From assembly GCA_020226215.1 (NCBI GenBank), contig CM035233.1, positions 27,841,150-27,905,149 on the forward strand: a DNA stretch of 64,000 nt, read 5' to 3'. A program made the translations under genes and the position numbers. Source of the DNA: Sindora glabra. Its lineage: Eukaryota > Streptophyta > Magnoliopsida > Fabales > Fabaceae. A model generated the notes under the pieces. It was not told the origin of the DNA, ran no database searches, and saw only the letters and a program-made list of their open reading frames with translations. Positions within the stretch are counted from its first letter, which is position 1. The number at the start of each line of letters is the position of its first letter. This document shows, piece after piece, positions 9,564 to 22,149 of this stretch.

Positions 9564-12500
9564 ATGGCTGGTAGAGGTAGGAAAAGAAAAGACACAAGTG
9601 AAGGGGGGAGTGATGAGATGGCCCATGCTATGGCCTCTATAGCTCAAGTGCTACAAAGGCTTGAGCAAAGGTTTGATCAAGGGGATCCACAACGTCAACC
9701 CCAAGAGGTTGGGCCTATGCAAACTGAAGAGGAGGTGCAGGCTAATAAACTAGCCAAATTGGTAAATCAGTTTAGAAAGATGAACCCTCCCACGTTTAAT
9801 GGGAAAGTTGGTCCCGGTGGAGCAGAAAACTGGATTAGAGAAATCCAGAAAATCTTTGGCCTAGTGCCTTGCAACTCGGAGCAAAGAGTGGAGTTAGCTA
9901 CTTTCCAACTATGTGAGGAGGCGGAGTATTGGTGGGAAAGTACTAAACAAATGATGGTGAATAGGGAGCAGCCCTTGAATTGGGAAAATTTTACTGCAGC
10001 CTTCTATGAACAATACTTGCCTGAAATTATTTGGGACCAAAAGGAGTGCGAATTCTTAGATTTGCAGCAAGATGAGGATATGGATACAGAAGAATTTCTA
10101 ACCAAATTTGAGGAGATGTCTAAGTTCTCTAGATATTTGAGGGACCATTACAATGAGGCATGGAAATGCATGAGATTAGAAAGAGCTATTAAACCTGAAA
10201 TAGCCATTTCTATCACTGGCCAAAGAATTAGAAGTTATCCGGAATTGGTGAGCGCCATTAGAGCTATTGACGCTGCCTTGAAAAAGAAGAAGTCCTTGGA
10301 AGGTGATGCTTCTAAGAAAAGAGCTAGTGGCGAATCCCAAAAGGGTAAGGGTAGGAGTTGGAGTGATAGAAGGCCACGAACTTTCTATCCACCTTCCAGG
10401 AGTCAATCTCTCGCTTTTAGGCCACCAATTCAATCTCCTCCTCAATCATTTGTTAGCAATAGGCCATGTAATTTATGTGGTAAATTTCATGTAAACGAAC
10501 CTTGTTCTGTGAAAGTATGCTATAATTGTAAGAGGCCGGGGCATATTGCTAGAAACTGTAGATTTGGGAAAGAAGAGTCTTCTTCAGGATCTCGCCCGGC
10601 TGTGTCATCTAGGCTCAACCAGTCAAGATCAAGTGGTGGCCAAGGAAGGCCCCCAACCCAGGGTCGAGTATTTGCCTTATCCAAGGAAGAGGCTAGAAAA
10701 TCACCTGAACTCATTCAAGGTATAATAACATTATGTGGTTCTCTAGTGAATGCTATGTTTGATTCAGGTGCTTCTCATTCCTTTATTTCTTATGAATGTG
10801 TGGGACGTTTGAATCTGATTCCTGAAACTTTGACATATCATATGGTTGTGAATACCCCCACAGGAAACCGAGTAGTAACCTCAGATGCTTGTTTGAACTG
10901 TGTGATACAGTATGAGAGTACTTGCAGTGTCCTTGATCTGATATGCCTACCATTGCATGATATTGATGTGATTATTGGCATGGATTGGTTTTCCGCCAAT
11001 CGCACTATGCTTGATTGTTCTAGTAAGACTGTATCTGTATGTGCTAATATACCTGTGGACATGGATGTATCTTGCTCTGTGTTATCTGTAGAGAATATGT
11101 TTCTAAACTATACCCGTGCAGAGAGTAGTCTGGAAAGTGATACTAAAGGATTTATGATCTTCTTTGCTGTACAAGCTGAGTGCGATGATGATATAGGGAA
11201 AATACCGGTGGTTAGGGAGTATGCTGATGTATTCCCTAAGGATTTTAGTGGCCTACCCCCTGATAGAGAAGTGGAATTTGCAATTGACCTTGTGCCGGGT
11301 TCGACCCCAATTTCCAAGACCCCATATAGAATGGCTCCTGCCGAGTTAGTAGAACTCAAAAAGCAGATAGGAGAGCTGATGGAAAAGGGATTCATTCGAC
11401 CTAGTGTGTCTCCTTGGGGTGCACCAGTTTTATTTGTTAAGAAGAAAGATGGGAGTTTAAGGTTGTGTATTGACTACAGGCAGCTAAACAAAGTGACAAT
11501 TAAAAATAAATATCCTTTGCCTAGAATAGATGATTTGTTAGATCAATTGGTGGGTGCTACTGTTTTCTCAAAAATTGATTTGAAATCTGGATACCACCAA
11601 TTGAAAGTTAAAAATGAAGATGTATCAAAAACTGTATTTAGAACTAGATATGGTCATTATGAGTTTCTTGTTATGCCTTTTGGATTAACAAATGCACCAG
11701 CTATTTTTATGGATTACATGAACAGAATTTTCCGACCATACCTAGATCAATTTGTAGTGGTATTTATTGATGACATACTCATTTATTCTAAGACATTGGA
11801 AGAACATGAAACTCATTTGCACATAGTCTTGCAAACTTTGAGAGAGAAGAGACTATATGCAAAGTTGAGTAAATGTGAATTTTGGTTGCCTGAAGTCAAG
11901 TTTTTGGGGCACGTAGTGTCTAAGGATGGAGTATCTGTTGACCCTCATAAAGTGGAAGCGGTACTAGAATGGGAAAGGCCCAAAACGGTGACAGAAATAA
12001 GGAGTTTTCTTGGCCTGGCAGGGTATTATAGGCGTTTTATTCAGGGTTTCTCTCAGTTGGCTTTGCCATTAACCAGATTAACAAGAAAGGAACAACCTTT
12101 TGTGTGGACAGATAGATGTGAGCAAAGTTTCCAAGAGCTGAAAAATAGATTGACTTCTGCCCCAGTGCTAGTAATTCCTGATTCTAGTAAGCTGTTTACA
12201 ATTTACAGTGATGCCTCTAAAAAGGGATTAGGATGTGTGTTGATGCAGGAGGGTAAAGTAGTTGCTTATGCATCCAGACAGTTGAGACCTCATGAGGAGA
12301 ATTATCCTACACATGATCTAGAACTAGCAGCTGTTGTGTTTGCATTAAAGACTTGGAGGCATTATTTGTATGGTACACAGTTTGAGGTGTTTACAGATCA
12401 CAAAAGCCTCAAATATCTTTTTGATCAGAAAGAGTTGAATATGAGGCAGAGAAGATGGTTGGAATTTCTCAAGGATTATGATTTTACTCTTAAATACCAT

Positions 12501-13934
12501 CCAGGAAAAGCAAATGTGGTGGCAGATGCACTTAGTAGAAAGTCCATACACATGGCGTCAATGATGGTGGAAGAGTATAAATTGATTGAAGGGGTTAGAG
12601 ATTTAAATTTGAGTATATCTGAAAAATCTGGAGCGTTGATGGTTAGCGAAGTCAGAATTGTTAGTAACTTGGAAGAGAGGATTAAAAAAGCTTTAGAGAA
12701 AGATGATCTGGCTAAAAAGAAGATGGAACAATTGGGACAAGAAGAAGCCAAGGATTTTAGTATATCTGGAGATGGATTACTTAGACTTAAAAATAGGATA
12801 TATATACCTGATGATGACGGTCTGAGGGGTGAAGTTTTGGAAGAGGTGCACAGAAGTAGATATACCATTCATCCTGGAGTTATTAAGATGTATCAAGATT
12901 TAAAGAAAAATTTTTGGTGGCCGGGAATGAAATTCGATGTCACCCAATTTGTATCAAAGTGTTTAACTTGTCAAAGAGTCAAAGTAGAACATCAAAGACC
13001 AGCTGGATTGTTGCATCCTTTGGATATTCCTGAATGGAAGTGGGATAGCATAGCTATGGATTTTATTGTAGGACTTCCAAGATCATCCGCTGGGAATGAT
13101 AGTATTTGGGTGATTGTAGATAGACTTACGAAATCTGCTCATTTCTTGGCTATTAAGATTACATATTCTTTAGATAAGTTAGCTAGAATTTATATTAGTG
13201 AAATAGTTAGACTGCATGGGGTACCTAATAGTATTGTATCTGATAGAGACCCTAGGTTCACTTCTAGATTTTGGAGAGCTTTACAGGAAGCAATGGGCAC
13301 GAAGCTAAGGTTCAGTACTGCTTACCACCCACAAACAGATGGACAAACAGAAAGAACCATACAGACATTGGAAGATATGTTAAGGTCTTGTGTGCTAGAA
13401 ATGAAAGGGAATTGGGATTCATATTTGCCATTGGCTGAATTTGCTTACAATAATAGTTTCCATTCTAGCATACAAATGGCACCATATGAAGCTTTGTATG
13501 GTAGGAAGTGTAGATCTCCTTTGTGCTGGGTAGAATTGAATGAAAGAACTATTTTGGGGCCAGAACTAGTGGATCAAACCACTCAGCAGATAAAACTCAT
13601 CAAGGAAAGATTACTAGCAGCACAAAGTCGTCAAAAGAGTTATGCGGATAAGAGGAGACGGCCCCTAGAATTTGAAGTGGAAGATCATGTCTTTCTCAGA
13701 GTAACTCCAGTTACGGGTATAGGTAGATCACTCAGAGTTAAGAAACTTCATCCCAGGTATGTTGGCCCATTTCAGATCATTGAGAGAGTGGGACCTTTAG
13801 CTTACAGAGTTGCCTTGCCTCCTGAATTGTCACAATTGCATGATGTGTTTCATGTTTCTCAGTTGAAAAAGTATCATCCGGATCCCACCCATATCATAAA
13901 TTATGAAGGATTAAGAATACATGAAAACTTATAA
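9564..13934 (+). CDS. Family A Gag-Pol polyprotein, truncated before its chromodomain
   Basis: The 1456-codon frame starts at an ATG in strong context (A at -3, G at +4). Domains in order: Gag core about residues 80-240; CCHC zinc knuckle 319-332 ([14 protein letters not shown]); aspartic protease with DSG at 400-402; reverse transcriptase about 590-780 with FIDD at 734-737; RNase H with D883 and D988; integrase with H1096, H1103, C1133, C1136 and catalytic D1166, D1227, E1263 (exactly 35 residues between the last two). A GPF/Y-type region and a [11 protein letters not shown] segment close the frame. All catalytic residues I can check are present. The frame stops at TAA 13932-13934, but homology continues in frame for about 53 more codons. 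The product would copy and integrate the element but lack the targeting tail. Confidence 0.95.
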   Translation: MAGRGRKRKDTSEGGSDEMAHAMASIAQVLQRLEQRFDQGDPQRQPQEVGPMQTEEEVQANKLAKLVNQFRKMNPPTFNGKVGPGGAENWIREIQKIFGLVPCNSEQRVELATFQLCEEAEYWWESTKQMMVNREQPLNWENFTAAFYEQYLPEIIWDQKECEFLDLQQDEDMDTEEFLTKFEEMSKFSRYLRDHYNEAWKCMRLERAIKPEIAISITGQRIRSYPELVSAIRAIDAALKKKKSLEGDASKKRASGESQKGKGRSWSDRRPRTFYPPSRSQSLAFRPPIQSPPQSFVSNRPCNLCGKFHVNEPCSVKVCYNCKRPGHIARNCRFGKEESSSGSRPAVSSRLNQSRSSGGQGRPPTQGRVFALSKEEARKSPELIQGIITLCGSLVNAMFDSGASHSFISYECVGRLNLIPETLTYHMVVNTPTGNRVVTSDACLNCVIQYESTCSVLDLICLPLHDIDVIIGMDWFSANRTMLDCSSKTVSVCANIPVDMDVSCSVLSVENMFLNYTRAESSLESDTKGFMIFFAVQAECDDDIGKIPVVREYADVFPKDFSGLPPDREVEFAIDLVPGSTPISKTPYRMAPAELVELKKQIGELMEKGFIRPSVSPWGAPVLFVKKKDGSLRLCIDYRQLNKVTIKNKYPLPRIDDLLDQLVGATVFSKIDLKSGYHQLKVKNEDVSKTVFRTRYGHYEFLVMPFGLTNAPAIFMDYMNRIFRPYLDQFVVVFIDDILIYSKTLEEHETHLHIVLQTLREKRLYAKLSKCEFWLPEVKFLGHVVSKDGVSVDPHKVEAVLEWERPKTVTEIRSFLGLAGYYRRFIQGFSQLALPLTRLTRKEQPFVWTDRCEQSFQELKNRLTSAPVLVIPDSSKLFTIYSDASKKGLGCVLMQEGKVVAYASRQLRPHEENYPTHDLELAAVVFALKTWRHYLYGTQFEVFTDHKSLKYLFDQKELNMRQRRWLEFLKDYDFTLKYHPGKANVVADALSRKSIHMASMMVEEYKLIEGVRDLNLSISEKSGALMVSEVRIVSNLEERIKKALEKDDLAKKKMEQLGQEEAKDFSISGDGLLRLKNRIYIPDDDGLRGEVLEEVHRSRYTIHPGVIKMYQDLKKNFWWPGMKFDVTQFVSKCLTCQRVKVEHQRPAGLLHPLDIPEWKWDSIAMDFIVGLPRSSAGNDSIWVIVDRLTKSAHFLAIKITYSLDKLARIYISEIVRLHGVPNSIVSDRDPRFTSRFWRALQEAMGTKLRFSTAYHPQTDGQTERTIQTLEDMLRSCVLEMKGNWDSYLPLAEFAYNNSFHSSIQMAPYEALYGRKCRSPLCWVELNERTILGPELVDQTTQQIKLIKERLLAAQSRQKSYADKRRRPLEFEVEDHVFLRVTPVTGIGRSLRVKKLHPRYVGPFQIIERVGPLAYRVALPPELSQLHDVFHVSQLKKYHPDPTHIINYEGLRIHENL

Positions 13935-14096
13935 TTTACTTTAGAACCAGAAAGAATCTTGGATGTACAGGTGAAGCAACTAAGGAATAAAAGTATCCCT
14001 TTAGTGAAAGTATTGTGGAGAAGTATGACAGAGGAGGAGGCAACCGGGGAAACTGAGGAAGATATGAGAAATCGCTGTCCGCATCTCTTTGCTTGA
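13935..14096 (+). pseudogene. Chromodomain-like tail separated by an in-frame stop
   Basis: The reading frame of gag-pol continues after TAA 13932-13934 to TGA 14094-14096. It contains EPERILDVQVKQLRNK, IPLVKVLWR and a C-terminal RCPHLFA. This is the usual end of plant chromovirus integrases, where a chromodomain-like fold helps target chromatin. The commonly seen ATWE motif reads ATGE here. No other stop or frameshift occurs. Whether the tail is made by readthrough cannot be judged from sequence. Confidence 0.8.
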
Positions 14097-14132
14097 GGTA
14101 TGTATCTCGAATTTTGAGGACAAAATTCTTTT

Positions 14133-14146
14133 AAGGGGGGTAGAAC
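14133..14146 (+). other. Polypurine tract of family A
   Basis: AAGGGGGGTAGAAC lies immediately upstream of the 3' LTR start, preceded by a T-rich stretch. It is the expected plus-strand primer. Confidence 0.9.
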
Positions 14147-16685
14147 TGTAATGTCCCGTATTTTCAAATCTATTATTTGAATGTTTAATTTCTGAAGCTG
14201 TAGAAACGAAGAGCATGTTTGAGTTAGCCTGGTGGGTGAATCTCAAGTTGAAAGGAATTAAGTGTAAGGGTAAATGAAACTTTGAAGGAAAAGGATAGTA
14301 GGGAAAGAATTAATTTCCCTAAATAGTATGAATGATCAGAGGAGGTTGGAAAACCCTAAAAGGGGAGGTTGTCTAAGTCTGATAGTGTAAGGAATTTTAA
14401 ATGTACAGAAACCCTATGGACTATTTTGCAAAAGTGCAGAATCGGGTGTGGTTAAAGTGAAATAACTAAGGAATTGGGATCTAATATGAATAACCAAGAG
14501 TTTTGGGGTGCAATATGTGATTTTAATTAGTGTGACCAATAGATTTATGACAAGTGTCATTGTTAGAAAATTTAGGGCAAGAATAGCCTTACTTTTGGTG
14601 AAAAAGGACTAAAATACCCTTGGAAATCTCAAAAATGACCAAAATACCCCTAGAGCTTCATGAAAACTCTACTACCTTCTCCATTCACCAAAAAGCTGCA
14701 GAAAATCCTCCATGAAAGCAAGCTGGACGTGTGAGAGAGAGAAAGTTTCTTTTGAGTTTTTCACCCTAAAATACCAAGATTCAAGCTAAGGTGTAGAAGG
14801 GAAAATTGCTCCTCTCATCAAGCTCTATCCATTGATGTCCCTAGATTGAAGAAAAGCCCAAGTTTGATCAAGTTTGGGGAGCTCTAAGTGAGGATTCTCA
14901 AGTTGCATCAAGAGGTAAAAATGATCTCCCCTAAGAGCTCTTTAATGTACTCTTCTTAGTTTCTTGAAATCTTGAAGTTGATGTAGCCAAGGGTGATTGA
15001 ACATGGAGTTTAGGATGATTTGAACATGTTTGGTGGTGACTTAGATGTTGTAGTGTTGATTTATGGCTTTGGTTTGGTGTAAAAACAACAAGAAACCATG
15101 ATTACACACCTGGGTTTTAGAGGTATAATGGTGCATGTGTAGTATGGGCATGATATGTTTAGAACTTGGCTAAGTTGGTGAAGTTAGAATAAGTTTAATG
15201 AATTATAAAGCCTATGGAAGATGAAACTTTGAAGTTATGAAAGTGTTTGTGTGTATTTTTCATTTTGAGAAGCCAAAACCATGAAATGGAAAAGAAGGAA
15301 GGAAGGAGTTTTAGTGTTTAATGTGTTTTCGGAGGATCAGCAAGGTACACGGGGTAGAACACGGCCCGTGTTGTACCCCGTGTTCCTCGTCGAAGCTGAT
15401 CAGTGTGCTACACGGGGTGCAACACTCCCCGTGTTTAATTCAGGACTGAAGGACAGTAAGGTACACGGGGTAGAACACGGCCCGTGTTCACCCCCGTGTT
15501 CTTTGTCGAGTAGCCCAGAAGTGAACCAGTAAGGAACACGGCCCTGAACACGGGGCATGGGACCCCCGTGTTCTTTGTTAAGTGAACTTTTTGGTTTTAT
15601 TTCTTCTTGTTTTGCATGGCTTAACCCCTGGATCCTTTTCTAATGTTCATATGTGTCATTTCAAGGCTTGAAAGCAGAGTATAGAGCATCTAAGTATGTA
15701 TTTAATTAAGTAGAGGAAGTAAAGAATACATGGGGATTAGGGAAAGTGATAATGTTCTAATATAAGCTATGATGTTTATTTGTATAGACTAAAGAGTGAC
15801 CACTTGCAAAGGCAAGAGGAAGTATAAAGGAGTTTTTAAGTGAGAGCAAAGGGAACATCACGTTGGAAGCTTGTGAAAGGTAGCTAGCTTTATCCTTAAG
15901 CTGTTTTCTATTACATGATTTTCTGTGTTTTATGCCATTGTATGGAATGTGTATGAGATTGTTTGTGCACAACTCGGGAAGACAGTGTGATACTGTGTTA
16001 GGCCTATGGCTCGAGTTCCTCGGGGATAATAGTGCAATTGCTGTGTGCGGTACCTATGGCCAGATACCTCGGGAAGACAGTGTGATACTGTGTTAGGCCT
16101 TTGGGCTCGAGTTTACCCCGGGAAGACAGCGTGATGCTGTGTGAGGCCTAGGTACGATTGTTTGAGATGGCCATCTAGATATTGAGATAAGTCCTTAAAT
16201 GGACTAGATATTGAGATAAGTCCTTGAATAAGCTTGATGATTGCTGTATGCTGCGCATGTTTCTTACAATGGCATGGTATTGAACATGATGATAAATGAT
16301 TACCTGATTTTGAAACGTTTGTTTTATCTGCTTAAGGATTTGGAATGGCTTGAAATGTTTTTATGGCATTAGCTAGCTACTGGGAAACTTTGTTTCTTAT
16401 GTTTTCTGTATTGTGACTAACCATTCCAGGTGATGCTTCCAAAGGCTCTCATGATAAAGGGCAATGATGTTTGAAGTTGTAAATAATGATATAGTTAGTG
16501 ATATTGTATATGATGGGATGTATATTTTGTAAAGTTGAACTTATGTATAATTATATGACTCTTAATCATGTTGTATGAAATACGCAAGCTTGAGATATTC
16601 CGAGTAGTTTGGAGTAAAAGGCAAAGTAGTACGCGTTAATTCCATAAAAATGAGGGTTAAGGTGTTGATAAGTAAGGGTGTTACA
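14147..16685 (+). mobile_element. Family A 3' LTR
   Basis: A 2,539-bp copy of the 5' LTR with TGTAA...TTACA ends. It includes the predicted intron 14915-16429, the array 15345-15578 with tail to 15702, and the tandem repeat 15974-16160. Near-identity to the 5' LTR shows a recent insertion. Confidence 0.95.
15345..15702 (+). repeat. ACACGGGG palindrome array plus tail (3' LTR)
   Basis: Identical by eye to 8105-8462 in the 5' LTR; same four units and same GGATCCTTTTCTAATG tail. Confidence 0.85.
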
Positions 16686-16690
16686 CTCAG
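16686..16690. repeat. Target-site duplication CTCAG, right copy
   Basis: Matches 6901-6905 exactly, directly after the TTACA end of the 3' LTR. Confidence 0.95.
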
Positions 16691-18522
16691 CTCTAAGGCA
16701 ACCCATCAGGCTACCATAAATTAATCCATATGTGTTGGTCGGCACACGAGTTAGCAACTTTCCTGCTAACTGAGGTTCGAACAAAGGTGCACCAAGACTA
16801 ACGTCATCACTACTATTAGTTACTATTTCCAACTAGTCTTCTCCTAAAATAAGTTTATAAAAATAGCAAAATACCATGTATATATATAAGTAATAGTTAT
16901 ATGAGAAAATTATTGGAAATAAATGGTTTCATACATCAACAGTTTAAAATAATCTCAATCCATACTCCTTTCGACTAGTAGTTCATCAAGGCTTTCAACC
17001 ATAGAAATCAACATCTCCAATATCAAATTATTCCAACTTATCAAAAATCAATTTTACAAGCATATATGAAACTTTAATACATTACCATTTCATCCACAAC
17101 AACCTTTCAAAGAGCATTACAAGATAAGTTCCAATAATATATCATTTCAAATAAATCACATAAATCAATTTTGTCATCATAGAGTCAATTTAGTACCATT
17201 CTTAATCAATATTGCTTAAGAAAATTTTTTTAAGGTGCTTGTCCTAAGAGTGCCTAGAGCTCTACATATATATGGAATTAAAATACATAGAAAATAATGA
17301 CAATTAATAAATTGATAAAATTAATATTTGAAAGTATAGAAAAGTTTAGAAAGTATATAAAAATGTGGAAGTACACATTATCTACTCATAAAATGGCCAA
17401 TATATCAAGGTTTGACTTCTTTTTACTTCATAAACCACCAATGCCACTAGGAAGTGTTTCTTGACCTTATGCAAGTAATCAAACAATAATTCAAACATAA
17501 ATCAATACCTAATTACATTATTAAGCTTTCTATTACAAAACCCCCTAAAATTCCACACTATATGCATAACCTAAGAACAAGCTAATATTTACTATTTACT
17601 AACTAATTTGAGCTAATTTAACTCTTAATTAAGAGAATGAAGCTTGAGATTTATCTTATTAAGCAAATCAAAGGAATTTTCAGAGCTTGCTGCCTAAAAC
17701 CCTAAAATTAGAACCAACAAGGGAAATCACGAATTGATAGATACAGTAGCAAGAAACATGGAGAAAATAGAAGAAAACATGTGGAAATGTGAATAAAAGG
17801 GAGCTGTCTCACGTGGTTAGATATGGAAGAGGAAGAAGAAGAAGAGAGCTGAGAAGAAATGGCTTTTTTGCATGGTTTTGTATGAAATGTTCATTCTACT
17901 ACTATGTTTAATTTTGTGCTATTGTTTAAGTCTTGGGTTAGGGTTTTTCCAGGTATAAGGTCATCGGTTTAGCACACTAGGTCACTTATTTAGCAACTTA
18001 TAATGTCCTCATTTCCCTTTTAACATTCTACTCTCCATTTACTTAAGTCATAAATGTAAATAAGGAAATACCCCCCATTTGGATTAAAAAAATTAAAACT
18101 CTAAAGAATAAAAATCTAGATTTTAGGTTTTAGTTGAAAATATCAAATTTTGGAAAATTTCAAAAATAATGTCTTCTCAAAATGGTCATTTTAGGTCCCT
18201 AAAAATTCATTAAAAATCACTCTTTAATGTAAAATTACAAGAGGAATAATTACCGAAATTTTTTATTTTCAAATAATGCATATTTCATATAGCTTTCCAA
18301 GGGAGGTGCTCAGACTTAGAAATTTTTTTCGAATTCTAACAAACTTAGCTTTATTTATGGAATTAAGCTAAACAAGAGTATAAATTAAATTAAATCCTTT
18401 CAGTAAGTTGGAAAAGAAATAGTTTAAGGTCATTTAAGGAAATCCTAAGTTCATATCAAAACTATCTAACTATATTTTACACTAATGATTCTATGTTACC
18501 TATTAATGGTAGGGCCATTATA
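16691..18522 (-). mobile_element. Family B 3' LTR, proximal part
   Basis: Collinear with 24536-26343. The minus-strand LTR start reads TATAATGGCCCTACC at 18522 here and TGTAATGGCCCTGCC at 26343 in the other LTR. The canonical TG has therefore decayed to TA in this copy. Confidence 0.85.
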
Positions 18523-18541
18523 TTCTTCCCCCTTTAAAGAA
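18523..18541 (-). other. Polypurine tract of family B
   Basis: The minus strand reads CTTTAAAGGGGGAAGAA just before the LTR start at 18522. Confidence 0.7.
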
Positions 18542-18657
18542 ATTCTTCCTCAAATTTCTTAAGAAAACTACTAACCTTTAACGTTGAAAAAATGTGGATA
18601 TCTAGCACACATGACATCTTCAAATTCTCATGTTGCTTCCTCCCCTAAATGGTTTTG

Positions 18658-18966
18658 CTAAATCACCTTCACCAATGTCATCTCTTTTGAACAAAGTTTC
18701 TTAACTTGTCTATCCATGATGGCCACTGGTTTCTCTTCATAGGATAAATTTTTATCTTTTTGAATTGATTGAAGTTGCAACACATGTGAAGGGTCTAGCA
18801 AATATTTTTGTAGCATGGAAACATGGAATACCAAATTGATACTAGCAAGCTTTGGTAAAAGTGATAATCGATATGCAACCGCACCCACTCGCTCAAGAAC
18901 CTCAAAAGGGCCTATGTACCTTGGACTAAGCTTCCATTTCTTCCCAAATCTCACCATACGTTTCAT
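18658..18966 (-). pseudogene. Family B integrase C-terminus and chromodomain-like tail
   Basis: The minus-strand translation carries KWKLSPRYIGPFEVLERVG, then VFHVSMLQKY, then SYEEKPVAIMDRQVKKLCSK. This matches the GPF/Y region and chromodomain-like end of plant chromovirus integrases. It identifies the clade even though the upstream frame is broken. The same region of family A is interrupted by a stop. Confidence 0.8.
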
Positions 18967-19049
18967 AGAGAAACTGGAAGGAACACATAATCACTAATAG
19001 AAAACTCTAAGTCCCTTTTTCGATGATCACTATAAGCTTTTTGTCTACT

Positions 19050-19870
19050 TTAGGCTGCTAACAATCTTTCTCTTATCAAATGAGTCTTTTGTATAGAGTC
19101 TTGCACTAAATCCGATCCTAGGATTTTAGCTTCACTAACCTCAAACCATCCGATTGGTGACCTAAAATGCCTTAAAGCCTCAAAAGGAGCCATTTGAATG
19201 TTTGCTTGGTAGCTATTATTGTAGGCAAGCTTAACTAAAGGTAAGTAGTGATGCCAATTCCTTCCAAAGTCTAGAACACAAGCTCTTAGCATATCCTTTA
19301 ATGTTTGAATGGTTATTTCTGATTGTCCATTTGTTTGAGGATGAAATATAGTGCTAAGGTCCACTCTAATTCCCAAGGCTTCTTGAAAAGCTCTATAAAA
19401 ATGAGCTATGAATTATGGTCCACGATCAGATATAATGGATATTGGCACTCCATGAAGTCCAACAATCTCATTAATATAAATCTAAGCATATTGAGCAAAG
19501 CCATAAATGGATTTCACAGGGATGAAGTGTGCCAATTTAGTCAACCTATCCATAATCACCTAAACAGAGTCAAATCCTAAGTGGTATGAGGGAACCCTAT
19601 CACAAAATCCATTGTGATCCTTTCCCACTTCCATTTAGAAATTTCAATGTTTTGGTGCAAACTTATAGGCCGTTAGTGTTTAGCTTTCACCTGTTGGCAA
19701 ACTAAGCATTGAGATACAAAATCTGCTATGTCTTTTTTCATGCCATTCCTCCAATACAATTGTTTCAAGTTTTGGTACATCTTAGTTATTCCAAGATGAA
19801 TGGTATATGTAGAATGATGAGCTTCCTCTAGCACAAGTCTCTTTAATTCCTCTACCCTGGGTACATACAA
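19050..19870 (-). pseudogene. Family B integrase: zinc finger and catalytic core remnants
   Basis: The minus strand shows the integrase N-terminal finger (EEAHHSTYTIHLGITKMYQ, then CLVCQQVKAKH) at 19673-19870. The end of the catalytic core (STIFHPQTNGQSEITIQTL, with the catalytic Glu retained) is at 19050-19376, followed by LAYNNSYQANIQMAPFEAL. The segment between is present but interrupted by stops and frame changes. Confidence 0.8.
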
Positions 19871-20059
19871 TTGATTTCCATACCAAAGAACTCTATTATC
19901 TTTAACTACAAACTCACTAGCCTTTTCATTTACAACCTTTTCCTTTATCTTGCATAATTGTGGATCATTGCCCTGAGCTGCTTTAATTCATTCTATTAAT
20001 GAAGAATGAACTTGTACATGTGCCAACAACATTCTTGGGCCTTTAACTTCCATTTGCAT

Positions 20060-20460
20060 TTACTTTCTTTCTAACTCATGGATCTTATTGATCAATAACC
20101 TTCTCACTTTAGCTATATGAGCTAAACTACCTATGAACTTCCTACTCAAAGTATCTGCAACTACATTAGTTTTTCTTGAATGATATAAGATTGTGCAATC
20201 ATAATCCTTGGGTAACTCCATCCACGTCCTTTGTCTAAGGTTAAGATCTTTTTGTTCAAAAATGTATTTGAAACTTTTATGGTCAATGTAAATCTCATAA
20301 GTGTCACCATAAAGATAGTGCCTCCAAGTCTTAAGTGCAAACACTACAATTGCCATTTCCAAATCATTGGTGGGGTAGTTTTGTTTATGTTTCTTAAGTT
20401 GCCTAGAAGCATAAGTAATAATTCATCCATGCTGCATTAAAACACAACCAAGTCTAATCC
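20060..20460 (-). pseudogene. Family B RNase H remnant
   Basis: The minus strand carries [32 protein letters not shown] and [12 protein letters not shown], the typical middle and end of Ty3/gypsy RNase H. Stops lie upstream of the first methionine of this frame, so the domain is not continuous with RT. Confidence 0.8.
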
Positions 20461-20593
20461 TTGAAGCATCATAATACACAATGTAACCACCCGATCTTAA
20501 TGGTAAGGCTAACACTAGAGCTGTAGTCAAGCAATATTTAAGCTTTTGAAAGCTCTCTTCACAAGCATCTGACCATTAGAATTTCATATTCTT

Positions 20594-21370
20594 TTATGTC
20601 AACTTAGTTAATGGGGCTACTATTTTAGAAAAATTCTTGATAAATCGGCGATAATAACTTGCTAAACCCAAGAAGCTATGAATCTCTATCACTAAAGTTA
20701 GTCTCGACCAATGTTGCACTGCCTCAACTTTCTTTAGGTCCACTTGAATGTCATCCTTTAAAACAACATGTCCTAGGAAGGCCACACTATTTAACCAAAA
20801 CTTACATTTTGAGAACTTTGGATATAATTGTTGATCCTTTAAAGTTTGCAAAATAATTCTCAAGTGTTGCTCATGCTCTTCCTTACTCTTGGAATACACT
20901 AAAATATCATTTACAATAACAAACTGATTAAGAAAAGGCTCAAACACCCTATTCATCAAATCCATGAATGTAGTTAGAGCATTTGTTAAACCAAAAGACA
21001 TCACTAAGAACTCATAATACCCATAACGAGTTCTAAATGTTGTCTTAGGAACATCCTCCTTTCTAATCTTCAACTGATTGTACCTTGAATGAAGATTTAT
21101 CTTTGAAAAATATTGAGCACCTTGGAGTTAATCAAACAAATCATCTATATGGGTAAAGGGTATTTGTTGTAGACTGTTACCTTGTTCAATTGTCAATAAT
21201 CAATACATAACCACAACGAACCATCTTTCTTTTTAACAAAAAGTATGGGAGCACCCCATGGGGATATACTTCGACGAATGAAACCATTGTCTAGCAAATC
21301 TTTGAGTTGATCCTTTAATTCCTTCAATTCCGCAGGAGCCATATGGTACAAAGGTATAGAGATAGGCTAT
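20594..21370 (-). pseudogene. Family B reverse transcriptase remnant with damaged active site
   Basis: Minus-strand motifs run from [17 protein letters not shown] and [20 protein letters not shown] (about 21350-21215) to [20 protein letters not shown] and [17 protein letters not shown]. The catalytic region reads [12 protein letters not shown] where relatives have two adjacent aspartates preceded by extra residues. An in-frame loss has therefore removed part of the YxDD-type motif. The enzyme would be dead even without the surrounding stops. Confidence 0.85.
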
Positions 21371-21599
21371 ATGCCCAGAACTAAATCAATGCAAAATTCA
21401 ATTTCTCTTTCTGGAGGTAAGTTGGGTAACTCATTAGGAAAAATATCATCAAATTCCTTCATCACAAGAACTTCTTCAAGTTTCCCTCCTTGTGGTTCAA
21501 AATCTCTTACCATTGCCAAGAAACCTTCACAACCTTTTCTCAAGAATCTCCTTGCACCTATTGTAGAAATGAGATTATAAAGTGCTAAACTTAGATTAG

Positions 21600-21990
21600 G
21601 AAAGATGACTCTCCTGGAAGATCAAACTTGATAACTTTCAAGTGACAATCAAGAGTGGCATGATAGGTAGCTAATCAATCCATGCCTAAGATCACATCAA
21701 AGTCAACTATATCAAGGACAATCAAATTAACTAATGCTTGCTTAGTAACCATAACTATTTCACAAGACCTATACACATGATCAACAAATATAAACTCTCT
21801 AATAAGTGTAGTAATGGAGAAAAATCAATCCAATAACATCGAATCTCTACCAAATCGGGAGGTAAAGAAATGAGATACATATGAATGTGTAGATCTAGGA
21901 TCAAACAACACACGACCATCATGAGAACAAATTGAAAGAGTACCTATCACAATAACATTGGATGCCCGGGTATCCTGAGGTGTCAATGCA
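21600..21990 (-). pseudogene. Family B aspartic protease remnant
   Basis: The minus strand reads VLFDPRSTHSYVSHFF where active relatives have a DSG or DTG triad. The Asp is kept but the following Ser/Thr-Gly is Pro-Arg. Stops and frame changes flank it. Confidence 0.6.
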
Positions 21991-22149
21991 AAAACACATA
22001 CTTGGCTTCTACCTGGTTGGCCTTAGGTTCTATCCTCTAATCCTCTACCTCCATTACTTCTATTTGTTTAAGTTGGAAATTACCTCACAGGTTGAGCTAC
22101 GATAGGTGTAGATGGTAGAACGGTATGTGCTAATCCTTGGCTAGAGCTT

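Larger units (their letters stand above)
6906..16685 (+). mobile_element. Family A: near-intact Tekay/Del-like chromovirus
   Basis: A complete LTR retrotransposon of 9,780 bp. It has 5' LTR 6906-9445, tRNA primer site 9449-9460, gag-pol 9564-13934 with an out-of-commission tail to 14096, polypurine tract about 14133-14146, and 3' LTR 14147-16685. The TSD is CTCAG on both sides. LTRs start TGTAA and end TTACA. By eye they differ by five substitutions and one 1-bp indel in about 2,540 bp, so insertion is recent. The order protease-RT-RNase H-integrase and a chromodomain-like tail place it in Ty3/gypsy chromoviruses. Long LTRs and an initiator-Met primer favour the Tekay/Del lineage (inference). 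Confidence 0.95.

Noticed and set aside
12345..12868. Antisense frames inside gag-pol
   Set aside because: Shadows of the strongly coding plus strand.
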